Source of the DNA: Ustulina deusta
Taxonomy: Eukaryota; Ascomycota; Sordariomycetes; Xylariales; Xylariaceae
DNA length: 64,000 nt
Reading direction: 5' to 3'
NCBI GenBank assembly: GCA_023159155.1
Contig: JAJNNX010000007.1
Span: forward strand, 62,001 to 126,000
The position numbers were made by a program, and so were the translations under genes. This document shows, one piece after another, positions 44,801 to 54,770 of this stretch (position 1 is its first letter; the number at the start of each line of letters is the position of its first letter). The notes beneath the pieces were generated by a model. It was not told the DNA's origin and searched no databases. It worked only from the letters and a program-made list of their open reading frames with translations.

Positions 44801-45772
44801 CTTCACCTGCCGGTTCCTAGCTTGTCCCAGGGCTAGTGAGGGATTTGAAACTGATGAGTTGCGAGTTAATCACGAGACCTCGCATGCACTGCCTTTGAAG
44901 TGTCCTATTCCTTCATGTCAATACCCCGCCTTTTCAACAGAACAAGCACTGAGAAGTCACCAACGAAACTGTCACGATTCTATAGAAAACTCCAGGATGA
45001 AGAGTATAAGAAGAGTGGGCCACTTCACCAAGGCTAAGCCGGAAATAGGACAGCAACGCGAACAAATATCGTCAATACTCCCTTCACCGCAATCAGCTCA
45101 GTTGTATCCTGAATTGACTTCGCTGCCCGATGGCACTGATCGGGGTAGGTTAGGTGAGTAGTTTTAACTACAGTTACTCGTGTCGTCTTTTAGGTGTTGA
45201 CAGCTTTACTTACCCACCACTGTTACATGTGCAGAGATCCCCGATATAACAGATACCGTAAACGTCAAGTGGGAACTGCAAACGTGGCCTCGAGATATAC
45301 AAAGTGGCGCTGATTTAGACAGTGTTTTGCGCCAACTGACCATGTTGAAGATCGAGACACTAGCATTTCATATTGATGCACCAAATTTTCCCGTACTTCA
45401 ACAAATACTGCATGATGGTGAGCATATTTTATGGATTCTACGCGCATCCCGCGCCCCATCTCGCTTGACCGCGCTTCTTGCTGACGGATTTTCCTCTCAG
45501 TGAGCCAACGAGGGTGTCCTGCTCACGTCTTACAATCCTGTTTAAAGGAAATGATGGTTATAGAGAGACAGCTCAAAATGAGGGCGCAGACTCTCTATTC
45601 GAGCTTGACCGCACAAGACTACCAAATGCTCGTGAAAGTTCCACAAGAAGAAGATCTAATGATGATGCAGGCGATAAAGACAACGATGATTAACGAAATA
45701 GAAAATTTGATAGGTTTAGTTAGAATCCGAGGCGGTTCTACGGCGTCAAAGAGACAGACGTTAGAAAACTAG
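41805..45772 (+). CDS. NACHT NLR-like protein (DUF7708-NACHT-C2H2), interrupted by an in-frame TAG
   Basis: Exons 41805-42113, 42206-42398, 42454-43473, 43526-43637, 43696-43911, 44071-44109, 44161-44603, 44659-45153, 45235-45417 and 45501-45772 form 1094 codons, all open except codon 816, TAG at 44772-44774. Fungal STAND proteins of this layout are thought to act in non-self recognition and regulated cell death. Residues 1 to about 230 match the DUF7708-type N-terminal domain (SPLFSGLRYYSKAIETLC, WGRFQGRFDNILDDLKRHED). The NACHT starts near 295 with Walker A GNPGCGKS, Walker B MHVVVDGLDDLD and GMFLWARLVLDYL. A helical region then ends REFLGLSAEELA, next TAG, then FQRDYRGAAFTCRFLACPRA and KCPIPSCQYPAFSTEQALRS, two C2H2-like fingers, and a C-terminal helical tail. 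No repeat sensor domain is seen. Read as is, an 815-residue protein lacking the fingers results. Confidence 0.85.
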
Positions 45773-46893
45773 GGAGTGATTTTGGATAAAAGGGCGTACA
45801 AGAGGCAGCTATTAAACCTTGAAATAAAGATACGAAAGACGCTATCCAGCGTGGCTTCTAGCTACATGATTGATCACGATAAATCCTCGCTTTATCATTT
45901 ATAGGAGAGCAAACCGTAGTTACGGGAGCCTTCGGAGGCTGTTGAACGTTGCCGTCAGCTGATTGATCCCTCATACACACTAAATCCCGGCTTGAGCCGT
46001 CGGCCGTGGGGAAATATTGTACACTAGAGCTGTTCTCGCTATCTGTAATCTCACGCGACTGTTACCTAATCTGTATTTTTTATATCCCTTTCATATCGCT
46101 TTCCCGTCATCGTCTTCACCTAGCCGGTGGCTCGCTACTACATACACTACAGTGAGTAATAGCGATAAGATCGAGATACATAGACCAACAGAAACTCTGA
46201 TTTTGCACTACGACGTACACTACATCCACTGACCACTTCAGCCGCAGTTGACCTGAAATGCCAAGTGGGCTGATGTAGGGCGGGGAATATTGAAAAAAGG
46301 AGTGCAAAGTGGTGTAAGCTGTGTTCACAAGTCTACATGTACTGACTCGGTGGTCGGTATCTAACCCCCAGCCTGCACTAGATAGGTTAGGCACTTTCGA
46401 GGACTGCTGTAAGTAATGAAAATGCGGTGTGCATGAAGACACAATCTCGTGGTTGCCGGCGCAGACCAAGGAATGGCGACCCCACATGTGGTTTTTTTAA
46501 TTCTTATTTCGGAACAGCTTAAATGACGTGGTTTGTTGATACGTCAGAAACATTTCATTTTCCCAACCCACACATTGGACAATTCACCCAACCTATTGTC
46601 TCAACTTGCTCCAAAGCGACCTTAACCGCCTAACGAAAGTCGAGGAGGGGGGTACCTACATCATCAGTGTCAGCTGTACAAGTAACAAACCAATCGACAA
46701 CCCGACACTCTAATCCCACCTCCAAGCACCTATCTAAGTTACCTACTCACTTAGTAGGTAGCTACGGTAATTGAGTGAGTGTTTTAGGGGACAAACAGCA
46801 AGGGGTTGGCGACAACGGAGCAGCGGGACAGCGGGACAGCGGATAGCAGACAGGAGCAGATGTTGCAGCGGCTCTGATAGGCTGGCTACAGCG
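45773..46893. other. Intergenic, nothing recognised
   Basis: 3' flank of the NACHT gene and 5' flank of the next. No supported frame. The right end (from 46771) is open in frame with the following gene but lacks an ATG until 46894. Confidence 0.55.
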
Positions 46894-49515
46894 ATGGGTT
46901 CCACGCATCTTGGTAGCCAGAACACGACACCAACAGCGACCTGTGCCAGCAGCGGCTGTGGTAGCTCCAAACCCCAAAATATTTTGGCAACAAAAAACAA
47001 ACCAAAACCTCCTCCAACTCTGAAGCAAAACAACGGCAACAGTACCCAGACGAACCCGACCAGAACCGTTTGGTCGGCAGCGAAAGAGCGGGGACAGGCA
47101 ATTCTACGCACTGGCAAATCTCCTGCCAAGAGACATCCCCATATTACGACAATCTCGACGACCCGTAGTAATAATAGCAACAGCGCTACCCCTACCCGAA
47201 CCGGTGGCGGCACACACAAACCAGCACCACTTATACTGTCACCACCACAGACCATCATCACCACCACAACAACAACAAAAATAACAACAACAAATCCCTC
47301 GATCCACCACACGCCACCATCACCACCACCAACGAGAGCAACAACAATAGCAACGACACGATCGCAATCACCATCACGTCCACGCCCACATACACCACAG
47401 CCGCCGCCGTTTCTTCCTCTCACCGCCAGACGACCGCCCCTACATCTCCAAGATCACAATGTTGCTCCCGCTTTGAAGGAAAACAAGAAGATGGGCTACG
47501 AAACCTCCCTCGACCCCTCCACTACCACCAGCGCTCGCCCACCGATGCCCGCTCTCAGTTCCACTGCCACACGGAGCCTCAATCGGATGCCCCTGACGCC
47601 CAAGATCGCCTCGGCTCCGAGACCGCCCCAGCCTCAGACACCTGCCGTCGCTGCTGCCACCAGCACCACTACACCTCTGCCTAGACGGACGCAACCGCGT
47701 CCCGTCTCCACCACAGCTGTCCCGAATGGATCGAACCGTGCGCCGTACGATGACCCCGGCACCATCTCGGCAGCCCCCTTCAGCCCTCTTCTAAACAGCA
47801 ACGTGACCCCTCGCTCAGGGTCCAGACAGAGCCGCGTCGACAGTGCCAGCAGCACTCCTAATGGCACCCCGATCCATGATCGCTCCGACGCCTGGGAGTC
47901 CAGGCCGGCTTTCCCCTTCTCGAGCCCGTCGAACCAGGGGGATTTATCGCGGAGGCCATTGGTCGCCTTCAACGCCGTCAGTCCCGAGAGGAATGTGCCC
48001 CTGAGACAAGATACTACGAATCCCCGGGTCTCCAAGTTCTTTCATGCCAGCGATGCGAAGACGACACGGCCGACGAGCGCCTCCAAGATGGCGTCCCCGA
48101 AGAACCCGACTTTCTTCTATGCCAATGGCAATGGCATCGCACCCAGACCGCCCAGCCCTACGACTCTATCGCCTCCACTATCACCCGGGTTGAACCGGAG
48201 CCAGGAGAATGTGTCGAGCAAATTCATGTATGCGAACGGCACGCCCGAAGTGCGACCTACGCCCCCGCCCATGCTGTCTCGTGCGTCGGCACCAACCGTG
48301 CCAACCGCCTCGAAAAGTCCTACTGTTCGTTCGCCTGTGGCTTTCCAACGACCTGTCTCGCCCAGCAAGCTACCTTTGCATTCCCAGTCATCATATAGGA
48401 ACAGCACTGGATCTCATAGCGCTACTATGGGCGCCGCTGCTGCTCCCACCGCTCGTGCCCAGGTTTCTCCCCCACCCCCGTTGGCGCCGTCAACCCCGGG
48501 ACTACGATGTACCGGTACCGCAACTTCGCGGTCTAGTGGCCATTCGCGTTCAGCCAGTCTAGCCAAGGGAGAAGGCGCTCCTGAGACTTTGAAACCCATA
48601 ACATCTCCCACCATTGGTCTCTTCCCTCCTGCAAACCTGACACCTTCGAATCCTCCCCCGCTGACATTGGCCTCTATTATCCAAGCAGCCGAAGAATTTA
48701 CAGAGCACGAAAATGAGGCTTTGCCCGACGACCAAACAGTGCTGCAAAGCCCTACCAAGTCAAATGTGCCCTCGCCAGATCCTGTGACTGAGTTAATCGC
48801 TAACGCCCGAAGGGAACGGAAGGTTCAGGACTTGCAGATCAGGAATGCGTCTCTTGAGGCTATCAACCGCACCTTGGAGCGCCAGCTCCGAAGACAGACG
48901 ACCGAATTGCGAAGGTTTCAACGCCTTTCGCGTTCTGGCCAACTATCCTTGGCTTCCACCACCATGTCTAGTCGTGTACCATCCGGGACCATGTCAGAGC
49001 TAGAATTAGAACCTGTAGGATTAGAACCTGTAGGTTTGTCAGACCTCAGTGAAGAGGACCTATCCATACAGGAGGTGGAAGACGAATCACTTTCAGACAC
49101 CGATTCCGTATCCTCTGACTTGAGCCCAAGTATCCTCGCGGCGCGGGATGCAAAGCACCGCGAACGAGATGAAGAACGACTGAACCTTGACCTGTCCAAG
49201 CATCAGCAAATTCTCATTGACTCGCAAAAGATCAATCAGAGCATTAAAAGATGTCTTGATTGGACGGAAGAGCTTATCAACGATGGAAAGAAAGCGCTCG
49301 AATATAAAGTAAGAGTCAGTGACGTACGATTGGGTGGTAGAGTATTGGGCCCTTTGGATGAGGAAGAGGAGAATGCGACGTTGCTCCTCTCCAACGACAC
49401 GGTCGCACTTGACACCAAGCCTATAGAAGAAGTACTACAAGAGACCTTGACGAGTTGGGGTATAGAACCTCAAGACCGAGACAGCGGTATAGAGCTTCCC
49501 AGAGATGGGGAATAG
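46894..49515 (+). CDS. Low-complexity protein with C-terminal coiled coil, function unknown
   Basis: Open without introns; 873 residues from the ATG at 46894, or 673-674 from MGYETSLDPSTT at 47491. I think the second start is more likely: residues before it are Thr/Pro/Asn/Gln-rich from CA-rich DNA and look like translated leader. The protein is Pro/Ser/Thr-rich and disordered for its first two thirds. It contains three variants of a short motif: SKFFHASDAKT, PTFFYANGNGI and SKFMYANGTPE. A coiled coil follows around 48790-48930 (VQDLQIRNASLEAINRTLER, LRRQTTELRRFQRLSR). Next are a tandem LEPVG-LEPVG duplication at 49009-49038, an acidic segment, and a helical tail ending with RCLDWTEELINDGKKALEYK. 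The layout suggests a cytoskeletal or polarity scaffold, but that is inference. I recognise no named family. Confidence 0.75.
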   Translation: MGSTHLGSQNTTPTATCASSGCGSSKPQNILATKNKPKPPPTLKQNNGNSTQTNPTRTVWSAAKERGQAILRTGKSPAKRHPHITTISTTRSNNSNSATPTRTGGGTHKPAPLILSPPQTIITTTTTTKITTTNPSIHHTPPSPPPTRATTIATTRSQSPSRPRPHTPQPPPFLPLTARRPPLHLQDHNVAPALKENKKMGYETSLDPSTTTSARPPMPALSSTATRSLNRMPLTPKIASAPRPPQPQTPAVAAATSTTTPLPRRTQPRPVSTTAVPNGSNRAPYDDPGTISAAPFSPLLNSNVTPRSGSRQSRVDSASSTPNGTPIHDRSDAWESRPAFPFSSPSNQGDLSRRPLVAFNAVSPERNVPLRQDTTNPRVSKFFHASDAKTTRPTSASKMASPKNPTFFYANGNGIAPRPPSPTTLSPPLSPGLNRSQENVSSKFMYANGTPEVRPTPPPMLSRASAPTVPTASKSPTVRSPVAFQRPVSPSKLPLHSQSSYRNSTGSHSATMGAAAAPTARAQVSPPPPLAPSTPGLRCTGTATSRSSGHSRSASLAKGEGAPETLKPITSPTIGLFPPANLTPSNPPPLTLASIIQAAEEFTEHENEALPDDQTVLQSPTKSNVPSPDPVTELIANARRERKVQDLQIRNASLEAINRTLERQLRRQTTELRRFQRLSRSGQLSLASTTMSSRVPSGTMSELELEPVGLEPVGLSDLSEEDLSIQEVEDESLSDTDSVSSDLSPSILAARDAKHRERDEERLNLDLSKHQQILIDSQKINQSIKRCLDWTEELINDGKKALEYKVRVSDVRLGGRVLGPLDEEEENATLLLSNDTVALDTKPIEEVLQETLTSWGIEPQDRDSGIELPRDGE

Positions 49516-51153
49516 ATGAAGTTGAGTACGAAGCTCCGCCAAACTAATCACCACTCATTGAGATAAATTCCTTAAAGTCATAAATGGTTGGGAACGGCGC
49601 ATAGGCATACACGATGGCAGCGATGGCGTTACATATATTGGGTGGCAAGCTTCATGACGGACAAGCCCGGGTTGTTTTTGACTTGGTTTTACTTGAGACT
49701 ACACTTCTTTTTTTCTTTGTCCCAACTGTTCCAGCAACAGGACCACCAACAAAATACCCAGAACACTATCCTGGATTGGAGTCGGGCGCCCACGAACCCT
49801 TCTTCACCTTACTCGTCTAATGTCCTTTTCCTAAATCTGTATTATGATGATACCCCAATTTCTAGCCCACCCAAAAAGAGAGCTGGTGAGCAGCATCTAG
49901 CGCCTGAACAGGCGAATTGTTAGAAATTCGCCCTCAGTTGAGAGCGTGGAGAAGTGTACATAGGCGGATGGAAATTATATATACACATGCAACCTAGGTG
50001 AGATAGTTCTCTGTTTATATGCCGACTAGAGACCTCAATCCATGAGATTTCCTACTTAACCTCAAGTATTCATTGAAGTTGTGTCGCTTTGTATTCATTG
50101 GTATTTGGTGTGCAATGTCCTCAGATCGGGGGACGAATGGGCAACTTGTTCGGTCTTATCCGTGATATGTGCGAGATGTCGACTATTTAACCTTAGTTGC
50201 CTCCATTTCTTTAGGAAGAAGGTCGACGTGAATGTGAGCCTTAAACCTCGACTTGTAACCAATTCCTCCTCGCCGCCTCCCAACCCCGCATACTTTAACC
50301 ATAATGCATAGGCCCGTAATATTGGATTTGATTTATCAAAACATCTATTCCGTCAGTGAAGCGTTCTCCATAGTTTTGAAGAGAGTGAGAAAAGAATGAC
50401 AGCTAAATTGCCTCGAGCACCAAGCCCGCATCCTCCCAGACAATGATAGTAATAGTGACAAGTTCTGCTTCCACACAGCTAAATCAACTTGGATAACCAC
50501 TCATTTGTACCCTCTGCTCACATAGTCCGCTTTCTTCACACACACACACACACACAGATGTAACCCAAACAAACCGGGAACCGGGAGAAGACAAGACCAG
50601 GAACAGATCAATCTAATTATGTAGAGAGGTGATTAATTAATTCGCTATTTGCAAAATTTCCGGCAAGCTCACTCATCTGAAAGGCATCCCATCTCTCTTC
50701 TCCCCTTTTCCTTTTTCTCCTGCCCCCTCGACAAGTGTGGTGAGATAATCTGCTTGTGCCAGATGTATCTGTCTATCAAGTAAATATTCCAAGAAAAAGT
50801 CGACCGCATCCCCCCTCCACGCATCAGAAGGCCACCCGTTCACAAAACGAACTAATTATGTTTCTGCAAAACTCGGGTCCCAGACCCAGTCAAATGGCAT
50901 TTACAATCTCAACCCTTGTCACATCCCAGGGTTGGGGAGTTTCGTGTCTTCCCCACCATCGCTATGCCAGACTCTTCCTCATGTGAGTCAGCCGATCCAC
51001 AACCGCTTCCTGCCCATCCACATGTCCAATGAGATGAGATGAAATAGACTGGGGCAAAAAAATCCATTCACCTCGTGGACTAACAGTACCCTAAGGACAC
51101 CATTTGGCATTTGGACATGGGAATCACGGTTTCTATTTTGCGGCTCTGGATGT
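49516..51153. other. Convergent intergenic region
   Basis: 1.6 kb between two converging genes, with a CA dinucleotide tract at 50537-50556. Several small frames but none with support. Confidence 0.6.
50537..50556. repeat. (CA)n microsatellite
   Basis: Ten uninterrupted CA units in the convergent intergenic region. Confidence 0.9.
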
Positions 51154-52850
51154 CTAAGCCGAGGTCTCGCTGGCCCCTTTCTTTCCCTCCTTATCCTTGC
51201 CTTTCTTTTTGGAGTCTTTCTCTTTCTTCATGGCTGCCTCAGCAACAAGCTGCTCGAAAGCCATGTAATCGCCTTCTTCCTCGGGTGATCTATGGGCCTA
51301 TCAACGACAATTAGTAGTCGCTACATAATAATATTGCATAGGAAAGGGAGAAGAGTAGAGTTGGGGTGGGCTAGAAGTGTTGTGGTCGGGGCCCTACCTT
51401 GGATAGAATCTCGGCAATCAGGACGAGAGCATGAGCGCGTTCTAGGCGCTTGTTTAGGGGCACCTTTTTATCGTAGAGCACGCTGTCGCAGACCTCGCGC
51501 AAGACACTCTGAATTTCGTACTTGCTGCCGCGCCAAGCGGCATTCAGAATCTTGCCCGTGACCTTTCGCTCATACTCCATCTTCTTCTCGTCCGTCCAGT
51601 CTTCACCTCCGGCTTCCTCCATGCGAGCCATTTCCTCCATGGTCTGTTGCGCGTCGATAGCCGAAGAAATAGTGTTCCAAGTCTCCTTGAAAAACGTGCC
51701 CTTGTCTTTGACACGGCTGAAAAATCCGCTAATGCCAAGAAACTTCTGGGACTTGAGTAAAGCTGTGGCCTTGGAGAAGTACACGGCGCCGATAGCATGC
51801 AGGATATCGAGACCGAAGCTCTCCATCTTAAGGTTCTCCACCTCGAGGGCCGTCTTTTGCTGGAAAGCCTTGGTGACATCGGCTCCCTTGTCCGTCTCGG
51901 TCCAGACGGATACCCGGTCGGTCAGCTTCCGGGCAAGAGTATCTACACGCTCCTGACGGACCCTTGCTCGTTCGGCCTCGTAGGCTGCAAGTTTCTCACG
52001 CTGTTCCTTGGTCAAGCCCCCTTTCTTCTTCTCTTTCTTCCGCAGCTCTTTTTCTTCCTCCGTCTGGCCTTCTACCTGTGACTCGTCGGACGGGCGATCC
52101 ATGAGTGCAGGCCGGATGGGAATAGCGTGTCTGGAAGGAGTCGAGGTACCAGAAGCACTGGGGGCGGGTGAGGGCTGCCGGGACGGTATGTGTGCTCCAT
52201 CTTGCCTTGTTGCAGCGCCCTGAGCCTCCCCGGCCTTCGTCTCGGCCCCTGCTGCGGCTGTGCTAGGCTGCTCCGGCTCATCCTCAACGATGACGGTGGG
52301 CGTGGGAGCTGCATTGGGGCCGGCAGCGGCGGCGGCGTCCTTGGCGCTTTCGTGTATGGCGTCTTTGGTGCCGGGGAACTCGACATCGTCCTGGTCTTCG
52401 GTTGTGATTTCCATGGCGGTGTTTAAATCTTTCATGAGGCTGATCTCGCCGATCCAGTCGACAAAAGCTTCGCCACCAAAGATGCTACTGAAGAATTCGG
52501 CCGGGTCGACGAAGCCCTCTCCGGGCTTCGCGCTCTCCTTCCCATACTTATCGTAGGCTGCTCGCAAGTCTTTGTCGGACAGTACTTGGTAGGCTTCACC
52601 AATGGTCTGGAATTTCTCATGCGCCGTGGGATCGTTGGGGTTCTTATCTAAGGACGAGGCCAATACCGTTAGCTACCCGATCGTAAATGAAGGACCCAAG
52701 CCCGAGAGGGAATGGAACGGAGCGCGACGGAACGCAGCGCGCACCTGGGTGATGGACGATGGCAAGCTTGCGGTAAGCCTTTTTTATCTCCAGCTCAGTA
52801 GCAGTGGGTTGGACGCCCAGGGCATCGTAGTAGGCGGTGTCGACAACCAT
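51154..52850 (-). CDS. DnaJ-domain protein with DNAJ-X region (Caj1/Djp1-like co-chaperone)
   Basis: Exons 51154-51297, 51398-52647 and 52745-52850 give 499 residues. Hsp40 co-chaperone stimulating Hsp70. In yeast, Caj1 acts at the plasma membrane/cytosol and Djp1 in peroxisomal import. The J domain is residues 1-70: [33 protein letters not shown] joined across intron 1 to [13 protein letters not shown], completing the HPD that contacts Hsp70, then [18 protein letters not shown]. The [19 protein letters not shown] stretch and the C-terminal region ([20 protein letters not shown] ... [20 protein letters not shown] ... [20 protein letters not shown]) are the DNAJ-X domain. Between them is an Ala/Pro/Ser-rich linker and a Lys/Glu-rich coiled segment. 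The tail is Lys-rich. The first ATG in frame with the J domain is used. Confidence 0.93.
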
Positions 52851-53823
52851 ACTGAAGCTGCCCAAGGTCGGCGTGTGGCGGTATGTGTGCGGTGGGCACG
52901 GCGATGGGTATACAGGTATTTATGTGTCCCCGGCGAATATGTGTGTATGCACGTATAGATGTGTGGTTGTATGTATATATGAGGGACGGCGTGAAGTATT
53001 TTGTTTCCTTGGAGGGGTAAGGCCAGAACGGCGAGCTGTGGTGGGCAGACTGAATCGAAGACGCCGTACTGTGCCTAGGGCCAGAGAAGCGCAGGGTATC
53101 TATCTAGGTATCAAGGGCGTGGAAGGATAGAGGAATGCTACCTAGTCTCGGGAGAGGTGAGGAAGCAGGCAGAGAAAAGATGATAAAATCAACCCTATGA
53201 TGTATGACGACTTTTTGGCCAAGATAAGGCAGTGAGCGAGGAATGCGGTGCAATAACTTCCAATCCCTGCTGCACGGCGCTGCCCATCTATCTCCCTTGT
53301 ACCTGTAACCTAGTAAATGTACCTATAGTGTACCGGTAGTGGGCTGTCAAATCTGTCCCGTCATATTGGTCCCTTGTAATCTTGCGCCACAATACCGAGG
53401 TACCTATTCTGCGTTCCATTAGGTACTAGATACCGCGGTAGGGATGTAATGAGGAGAAGGCGTCTCCTCAGCCACGCTACTGGTTGACCTACCTACCTAT
53501 AGAGACCCTCTCTGTCACCGCCCCTCCAGGTACCTATTATTGCCCGCCCTTTCACATGTCATGTAATCGCGATGGGACAAATGCTACCAGCCTTACTCTC
53601 TGAAAATAACAGGAATTATATGTATGGTAATGCATATTCTGCAATTCCAACCTCTACTCATATGCGAGTTTCTTTTAGCTAATAGCTTAGACACCGTTGG
53701 ATGGACTAGTTATAGTTGATGTGGCATCTTGAGCGCCGAGATGCCTGTTCCAAACTACCTACTGTTGCATCGGGAAGCGAAATGACTGGTTCTTTGACCT
53801 TCACCTTAGCCTGATACTCGCCC
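52851..53823. other. Intergenic with GGTACC repeats
   Basis: Upstream of the DnaJ gene and downstream of the rhamnose gene. TAGGTACC/ACCTACCT repeats around 53300-53530. No supported gene. Confidence 0.6.
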
Positions 53824-54770
53824 TTATTTCACCCCTGCGGCCTTCATCCTCTCGAAACATTGCCTATAAGCCTCATGTATTTCGGGCACTACGTATCCGT
53901 ACTCCTTAAGCTTATTCTCTAACTTGGTCGTGTCCAAGTAGCAGTTGCTACGACCGGCCTTGATTACTTTGGCTTGTTCCTCAACGGTGAAGTTCTTCCA
54001 CGTGAAGCCGGGCCGGATGATATCCCTGAAGAGAGACAGCACCTCGTTATGGCTGATAGCACCGGGATTAGTGAAGTTGTAGATGCCTGTCTCATTGTGC
54101 TCAGCCATGAGGACCGATGCGGGCAGCAGATCGGTCAGCACGGTGTTACTGTTGGGTATATCAACTACCCGTTCATACTTGCTGATCTTGGTGACGAAGT
54201 TGCGCGGGTGTAGGTCGTCTGAAACAGGCATGCGCAGGCGCAAAACCAGACAATTGGGGTAATACTTGATGACCTACCAAGAAGGGTCAGTCCTATATAG
54301 GCAGACATATTGATAAGTAGTGACAACAGTGAACAGCTCACCTCCTCGACAGGGCCTTTCGTCTCGGAGTAGAAGCTACCCTTGAAATTGGCGAGGTCGG
54401 TCTCCTTATATCCTGGACCACCAATTGGATGGGCCTCATCGTAATGGTAAATGCAGCCGGTGGCAAAGACGGTGCAGTGGATGCCGGCGAGGAAGCAGCA
54501 GTCGGTCAGGTTGAGGGTGCCGATCACATTGGACCGGATCGTTTCCTGCTTGTGGTCCTCGCACCAGTCGACATTGGGACGCCCCGTGGCCCCGGCGCAG
54601 TTCAACACATGAGTGGGCTTGATCTTGTCTAGCTCGGCCTTGACGGCTTCGCGGTCTTCCATGCGCACGGTGGTCGTGTAAACTTCCTTGCCTTGGCTCT
54701 TCAAAAGGGCTTCGAGGAGGCCAGCCAACCAGCCGTTGGCTCCCCAGATCAGGAAACGATTGGCCGCCAT
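53824..54770 (-). CDS. UDP-4-keto-6-deoxyglucose 3,5-epimerase/4-reductase (UDP-rhamnose synthesis)
   Basis: Exons 53824-54273 and 54342-54770 give 292 residues. An NADPH-dependent short-chain reductase of the RmlD-like/NRS-ER type that makes UDP-L-rhamnose from the keto-deoxy sugar produced by a separate 4,6-dehydratase, which is not in this window. The Rossmann motif is at the N-terminus (FLIWGANGWLAGLL). Further family signatures are THVLNCAGATGRPNVDWCED, NVIGTLNLTDCCFLAGIHCT, FATGCIYHYDEAHP, FKGSFYSETKGPVEE with the catalytic Y-x3-K, then after the intron VIKYYPNCLVLRLRMPVSDD and GIYNFTNPGAISHNEVL. The splice junction GPVEE|VIKYY is the family sequence. Rhamnose-containing glycans occur in walls and matrices of several filamentous fungi. 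Confidence 0.92.

Noticed and set aside
46743..47423. 226-codon minus-strand frame with Val/Gly runs
   Set aside because: Complement of the CA-rich leader of the downstream gene. Low complexity only.
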